Source of the DNA: Bacteroidia bacterium
GTDB taxonomy: Bacteria > Bacteroidota > Bacteroidia > CAILMK01 > JBBDIG01
Assembly (NCBI GenBank): GCA_040880525.1
Contig: JBBDIG010000038.1
Span: forward strand, 1 to 57,474
Direction of reading: 5' to 3'
Length of the DNA stretch: 57,474 bases
Below are positions 53,264-57,474 of this stretch, piece after piece. Numbering within the stretch: position 1 is the stretch's first letter; the number at the start of each line of letters is the position of its first letter. The notes under the pieces were generated by a model. The model saw only the letters and a program-made list of their open reading frames with translations. It was not told the DNA's origin and ran no database searches. The position numbers and the translations under genes are program-made.

Positions 53264-55393
53264 ATGAGCACAGTAAATCAGAATGCCCTGCCAATTGACC
53301 GTTCAGAATTATGGGGCCATCCAAAAGGATTATACATCCTCTTCTTCACAGAGCTATGGGAGCGGTTCAGTTATTATGGAATGCGCGCCATCCTTGTGCT
53401 GTATATCATCAGTTCGGCCGCTGACCAAAATGCCGGGCTCGGCTGGGCCGAAGGCAGAGCTTTGGCGCTATACGGCTGGTATACGATGCTCGTATACGTA
53501 ATGTCCATTCCGGGGGGTATCATAGCAGACAAATGGCTCGGACAGAAAAAGACGGTGCTATTGGGCGGCCTTACTTTATGTGCGGGCCACGGAATACTGG
53601 CGGTAGATGCACCGTGGGCATTCTTCACAGGCCTGGCGCTGATCATCATTGGGGTGGGAGGTTTGAAACCCAATATTTCCACGATGGTGGGCGGCTTATA
53701 CAAGCCCGGAGATGAACGCAGAGACAGCGGCTTTACCATCTTTTATATCGGGATAAACGTGGGTGCATTCCTTTCATCCCTCATCGTAGGATATGTGGGA
53801 GAGAAAATTGGCTGGCACTACGGTTTTGGCCTTGCAGGAATAGGAATGTTGCTGGGGCAGGTGGTTTACATGATGGGCCAGAAATACCTCAGAGGGGTGG
53901 GAGAGGCCCCCGGCAGTGATCCGCATCCAGATGAATCCATCATTCATGCTGACAGGGCCGAAGACACTTCGCTGGGAGAGCTCTTCAGAAGGTTATTCAG
54001 AAGTCCGGTGCAACTGGCCATTACAGCGGTGTTGCTGATAGGGGGAATTCTGATGGGACTCTTTCTTTTTGAAGGATTTGACAGATGGGCTTATGCCGCC
54101 TTGTTCGCATTTCTTGCCATTACGGCTGGTATGCTGATGATGATCTACAAGGATGTAGACTCCAAGGATAAAGACCGGCTGGTTGTGCTGCTGCTTTCAT
54201 TTATCATCGTCATCGTTTTCTGGGGAGCATTCGAACAGGCCGGTGGGCTGATGAATATTTACACAAAGCAGAAAATTGACAGGTTCGTTTCGATCTCTGT
54301 TCTGGACATTCTGTTCTATGCAGGTACAGCGCTGCTGCTGATTCGGGGTGTTATCGGCACCTTGCGCAAGGAAGATACGCAGGTGCTGTATTACGTGATC
54401 GGAGCGTTATTGGGCATTGGCTACACCGTTTTAAGATATTTGGAACTCACAGATCCTTACCTCATTCCTGCATCCGTATTTCAGTCCGTCAACGCGCTGT
54501 TTATCATCATCTTCGGAACCATTGTAGCCGGTTTCTGGCTGTGGTGGAAGCACCGGGGCAAAGAATCCTCATCGCTCTTTAAGATGGCGACAGGAACAAT
54601 CATCATGGGTGCAGGATTCATTTTTATGGCTATGGCCACCAAGCAGGCTGATGATTTTGTGGGCGCTAAGGGAATGTTAATCCTCCTGATCCTCGCTTAT
54701 TTTTTCCACACTATTGGCGAACTCTGCGCCTCTCCGGTAGCCCTTTCATTCATCACAAAGCTGGCACCGGTAAAATATGTTTCCATCATGATGGGACTTT
54801 ATTTTGCCGCGACCGGTTTGGGAAATAAAGTAGCCGGAGCCATAGGCGAAGCAGCCCAGGCCGAACCCGTAAAAGTTGAACTCACCGCCTCCCGCGATCA
54901 GATGCTGGCCTATGTGCCGGATTCCATCATCAATAAATCACAAAATTTTCAAATCGTGGCTGATGTGAAAATTGAAAATGGCCAGGTGATTCTGATGAAG
55001 GACGGCACCGACTTCAACCGGTTTATTGAATGGAAAGATGGCGGCCGTGAGGAACTGACCGGCCGCGCGGTGAAGGCAGAAGAGCCGGAACTTACAGCCA
55101 TCCTGGATTTTGAGCGGGAAAAGGAGATGAAGGAAAAAGCGCCCGGCACAACTGCCGGATACACAGCCCAGGTACAAATATTTGAATTACAGAACCAGCG
55201 CGAATACTGGACTTTCCTTTCCATTTTTCTGCTTACCGCAGTGTTTGGTTTGCTCTTGCTGGCATTCCTGCGCAAGCTGAAAAAACTTACGCATGGCGCT
55301 GAAGAGAAAGAAGGCACCAGCCACGAAGAGCATGAACCTTATGAGATCTCTGACATCCAGGATAAAGACAAGAAGAATCCGGGAGAGATTTAA
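53264..55393 (+). CDS. POT-family proton-dependent oligopeptide transporter with a soluble insertion
   Basis: 709 residues of the POT/PTR2 family of the major facilitator superfamily. The opening ELWERFSYYGMRAILVLYI carries the E-x-x-E-R-F proton-coupling motif. GGIIADKWLGQKKTVLLGG, FYIGINVGAF and GELCASPVALSFITKLAP (family signature) follow. The usual POT length is ~450-550. The extra length is a ~118-residue hydrophilic segment at ~528-645, before the last membrane helix, plus an acidic C-terminal tail. It takes up di- and tripeptides with protons at the inner membrane. A second POT gene follows 148 bp downstream. Confidence 0.93.
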   Translation: MSTVNQNALPIDRSELWGHPKGLYILFFTELWERFSYYGMRAILVLYIISSAADQNAGLGWAEGRALALYGWYTMLVYVMSIPGGIIADKWLGQKKTVLLGGLTLCAGHGILAVDAPWAFFTGLALIIIGVGGLKPNISTMVGGLYKPGDERRDSGFTIFYIGINVGAFLSSLIVGYVGEKIGWHYGFGLAGIGMLLGQVVYMMGQKYLRGVGEAPGSDPHPDESIIHADRAEDTSLGELFRRLFRSPVQLAITAVLLIGGILMGLFLFEGFDRWAYAALFAFLAITAGMLMMIYKDVDSKDKDRLVVLLLSFIIVIVFWGAFEQAGGLMNIYTKQKIDRFVSISVLDILFYAGTALLLIRGVIGTLRKEDTQVLYYVIGALLGIGYTVLRYLELTDPYLIPASVFQSVNALFIIIFGTIVAGFWLWWKHRGKESSSLFKMATGTIIMGAGFIFMAMATKQADDFVGAKGMLILLILAYFFHTIGELCASPVALSFITKLAPVKYVSIMMGLYFAATGLGNKVAGAIGEAAQAEPVKVELTASRDQMLAYVPDSIINKSQNFQIVADVKIENGQVILMKDGTDFNRFIEWKDGGREELTGRAVKAEEPELTAILDFEREKEMKEKAPGTTAGYTAQVQIFELQNQREYWTFLSIFLLTAVFGLLLLAFLRKLKKLTHGAEEKEGTSHEEHEPYEISDIQDKDKKNPGEI

Positions 55394-55462
55394 TAATTCT
55401 TAAAAAAATGGCGCTACCATTTAACCCAATAAAATCAATTAATTAAATTCCTTCATTTATCA

Positions 55463-55513
55463 TTGATTTAATCAAAATAGATAAGGAAGGATTTGCATTA
55501 TAAAATTGCAAAT
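55463..55513. promoter_or_regulatory. Two small inverted repeats upstream of the second POT gene
   Basis: TTGATT-T-AATCAA (55463-55475) is a perfect 13-bp palindrome. ATTTGCA/TGCAAAT (arms 55491-55497 and 55507-55513, 9-nt spacer) lies 28-50 nt before the ATG at 55542. Both look like operator half-sites. There is no exact TAnnTTTG box in this gap, so the promoter is unclear. Confidence 0.3.
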
Positions 55514-55541
55514 TACTGATTGAATTTTAATAATAAGTTCG

Positions 55542-57212
55542 ATGGATTTAGGATTAGGATTGCTCATTTTCGGTTGGATCTTCGTCATTATCTGGGTTCC
55601 GGTGGTTATTTTATCGCAGCGGAAAATTCATCCCAAAGCGTTGTTCGTACTGTTTTTTGCCGAACTGTGGGAGCGCTTTTCATTTTATGGAATGCGCTCG
55701 CTCCTCATGCTTTATATGGTGATGGAATTGTTCTCGGAAATGGACAAGGGCGAGGCCGACACGAAGGCTTACGGAATTTACGGTTCCTATATGGCGCTGG
55801 TTTATGCCACTCCCGTATTGGGAGGAATAATTGCCGACAAAATACTTGGCTTCAGGCGCTCCATAATATTGGGTGGGGTATTTATGGCGCTCGGCCATTT
55901 TGTACTGGGATTTGAAGGCCAGCATTTACTTTTCTACCTGGCGCTGGGTCTCATTATCGTGGGCAATGGTTTTTTCAAACCCAATATTTCCAGCTTCCTC
56001 GGTACATTTTATAAGCAGAACGACCCACGGAAAGACGGAGCCTTTACGATCTTTTATATGGGCGTGAATATCGGGGCATTCCTGGCGCCCCTCACTTGCG
56101 GGTACATCGGGATGGAAGTAAGCTGGTTCTGGGGTTTCAGCCTGGCAGGCTTTGGAATGCTGGTAGGCCTGGTGATGTTCTGGTTCAACATGAAAGGATT
56201 GACCATAGATGAGGACATGAGCGATGAGGACTCGTCCGGCTACGAATCGCAGCCTTCGATGGGTGAAATTCTTGATCAGGATCTGGCCCGTAAACAACAA
56301 CCATCCATAAGCCGGGAAAAGGGCTTGCCTCCAAATCCCGAGGAATTGCACAAGCCTGTGTTCCTGGGAATGAGCCGGAATATTCTGATTATTCTTGGCG
56401 CGGTGGTAAGCGTATTTATAGCAGCCGCTGTGCTCAATGAGAATGACATTATGAAATGGGTGATGATCGGCATCGCAGTTTTGATAATTGGCTATCTGCT
56501 CTTTTACAGCATTAACACTGACAACAAGGTGGAAGGCCAGCGGCTTCAGGTGGTGATCGTGCTCTTCTTTTTCCACATGATGTTCTGGGCATTGTTTGAA
56601 CAGGCAGGTGGATCGCTTACGCTGTTTGCAGAGCGCAATGTAGACCGGAGCATATTCGGTTCGGAACCCATTCCCACACCCATTTTTCAGAGCCTGAATC
56701 CGCTCTTCATTATGCTGCTGGCTCCGGTTTTTTCCTGGATATGGATACAATTGAGCCGGAGAAAGAAAGAACCCACCACGCCCATGAAGTTTGTGCTTGG
56801 GCTGGTACAACTTTGCCTCGGCTTTGTGGTGCTCGTGGCCGGAGCCAAACTTTTTGCGGGAAATGGATTTGTGCCCCTCATTTTTCTGGTATTAATGTAC
56901 ATGCTGCATACGATGGGCGAGTTGAGTCTTTCTCCCGTGGGCCTTTCCATGGTGTCCAAGCTTTCTCCTCCCCGAATTGTGGGTTTTGTAATGGGCGCAT
57001 GGTTTCTTTCCATGGCGCTGGCCCATGAAGTAGCAGCCGAACTGGGAAAACTCACATCGGTGCCCGATGCAGAAACTGCCAATGTTTTTGAGACCCTGAA
57101 TGCATTCAGTGATATGTATGCTGTGTGGGGGATTTTCGGAATCGGGGGTGCTTCATTGCTCCTCTTTTTGCTGACGAAACCACTAAGCAGAATGATGCAC
57201 GGGATCCATTAG
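55542..57212 (+). CDS. POT-family proton-dependent oligopeptide transporter
   Basis: 556 residues. ELWERFSFYGMRSLLMLYM carries the E-x-x-E-R-F motif. GGIIADKILGFRRSIILGG, FYMGVNIGAFLAPL and GELSLSPVGLSMVSKLSP (family signature) follow. A hydrophilic loop lies at ~226-270 (DEDMSDEDSSGYESQPS, then RKQQPS), where POT proteins have two extra helices or a loop between the halves. Unlike its upstream neighbour it has no long insertion before the last helix. An extra N-terminal hydrophobic segment (~5-26) precedes the canonical start of TM1. The pair probably differ in substrate or regulation. Confidence 0.93.
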   Translation: MDLGLGLLIFGWIFVIIWVPVVILSQRKIHPKALFVLFFAELWERFSFYGMRSLLMLYMVMELFSEMDKGEADTKAYGIYGSYMALVYATPVLGGIIADKILGFRRSIILGGVFMALGHFVLGFEGQHLLFYLALGLIIVGNGFFKPNISSFLGTFYKQNDPRKDGAFTIFYMGVNIGAFLAPLTCGYIGMEVSWFWGFSLAGFGMLVGLVMFWFNMKGLTIDEDMSDEDSSGYESQPSMGEILDQDLARKQQPSISREKGLPPNPEELHKPVFLGMSRNILIILGAVVSVFIAAAVLNENDIMKWVMIGIAVLIIGYLLFYSINTDNKVEGQRLQVVIVLFFFHMMFWALFEQAGGSLTLFAERNVDRSIFGSEPIPTPIFQSLNPLFIMLLAPVFSWIWIQLSRRKKEPTTPMKFVLGLVQLCLGFVVLVAGAKLFAGNGFVPLIFLVLMYMLHTMGELSLSPVGLSMVSKLSPPRIVGFVMGAWFLSMALAHEVAAELGKLTSVPDAETANVFETLNAFSDMYAVWGIFGIGGASLLLFLLTKPLSRMMHGIH

Positions 57213-57234
57213 GATAAACGATTTTTAACCACAA

Positions 57235-57474
57235 GGACACAAAGAATATAAAACTTCGTGAACCTTGTGCATCCCTTGTGTCCCTGGTGGTTAATATTTT
57301 TTACCACAATGCACACCAAGGGTTTTCACAATGGACACAAAGAATATAAAACTTCGTGAACCTTGTGCGTTCCTTGTGTCCCTGGTGGTTAATATTTTTT
57401 AACACAATGTACACCAAGGGTTTTCACAATGGACACAAAGAATATAAAACTTCGTGAACCTTGTGCGTTCCTTG
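57235..57474. repeat. 98-bp tandem repeat running off the right edge
   Basis: Unit starts at 57235, 57333 and 57431 (two full copies and 44 bp of a third), period exactly 98 bp. The full copies differ at four positions; the third is identical to the second as far as it goes. Each unit holds GGACACAAAG near its start and CCTTGTGTCC in the middle, so each can fold into a long imperfect hairpin; the flank TTAACCAC (57225-57232) extends the first one with GTGGTTAA. No gene is seen in 57213-57474. Confidence 0.9.

Noticed and set aside
55520-55915. 131-codon open frame overlapping the start of the second POT gene
   Set aside because: Out of frame with the transporter and with no family signal; the transporter frame shows POT motifs across the same bases.
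57235-57474. CRISPR array
   Set aside because: The 98-bp units are contiguous and nearly identical along their full length, so there are no unique spacers.

Overview
The window looks like chromosomal DNA of a Bacteroidota bacterium (Bacteroidia in the broad sense; I cannot place the genus). The evidence is consistent across the window: a gliding-motility lipoprotein GldH gene beside ricT, a T9SS type A C-terminal sorting domain, a CHU_C-like (type B) domain, a TonB-dependent receptor with a carboxypeptidase-like plug extension, an SBBP/FN3 giant surface protein, an EF-G2 paralogue, a Bacteroidota-type sdhCAB operon, and many exact TAnnTTTG -7 promoter boxes just upstream of genes. Coding density is high. 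I see no rRNA, tRNA, CRISPR array, transposase or prophage gene.

Layout. 1-5986 (minus) is the N-terminal ~1995 residues of a giant secreted SBBP/fibronectin-III protein that runs off the left edge. 6222-6278 holds two REP-like hairpins. 6307-8439 (minus) is an EF-G2-like translation factor that lacks the catalytic switch-II histidine. 8623-11365 is menF-menD (menaquinone). 11695-13789 carries a CHU_C-domain lipoprotein and a T9SS-sorted repeat protein. 13952-16847 is holB-ricT-gldH. 16914-20373 (minus) is sdhCAB, followed by tatC. 21380-25998 holds two small envelope proteins, Mrp and NifU-like Fe-S proteins, and aspS. 26255-28120 is a coiled-coil membrane protein and a von Willebrand A-like protein. 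28200-30529 (minus) is a small beta-barrel and an ArnT-like glycosyltransferase. 30680-33898 is a three-gene metal-handling module (HYC_CC_PP protein, HMA lipoprotein, TonB receptor). 34066-36336 holds a Cys-rich lipoprotein, mtgA, an unknown gene and msrA. 36421-42981 (minus) is a six-gene nucleotide-sugar operon. 43093-45183 is a beta-barrel protein and waaA. 45201-47560 (minus) is a LutA-like / Ldh_2 / cupin operon. 47978-49381 (minus) is a UGM-like flavoprotein. 49646-52947 is a DPP IV-type peptidase with two small envelope genes. 53264-57212 is a pair of POT peptide transporters. 57235 to the right edge is a 98-bp tandem repeat.

How it fits together. MenF/MenD make menaquinone, the likely electron acceptor for SdhCAB. 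The nucleotide-sugar operon, waaA, mtgA, the ArnT-like transferase and the UGM-like flavoprotein serve envelope polysaccharide, LPS and peptidoglycan. The S9 peptidase and the POT pair suggest peptide feeding: periplasmic dipeptide release, then uptake. The most system-like unit is the metal module at 30.7-33.9 kb, where all three proteins carry paired cysteines. The most mechanistically striking single gene is the EF-G2 paralogue.

All calls come from reading the sequence and remembered family signatures. No database search was run.
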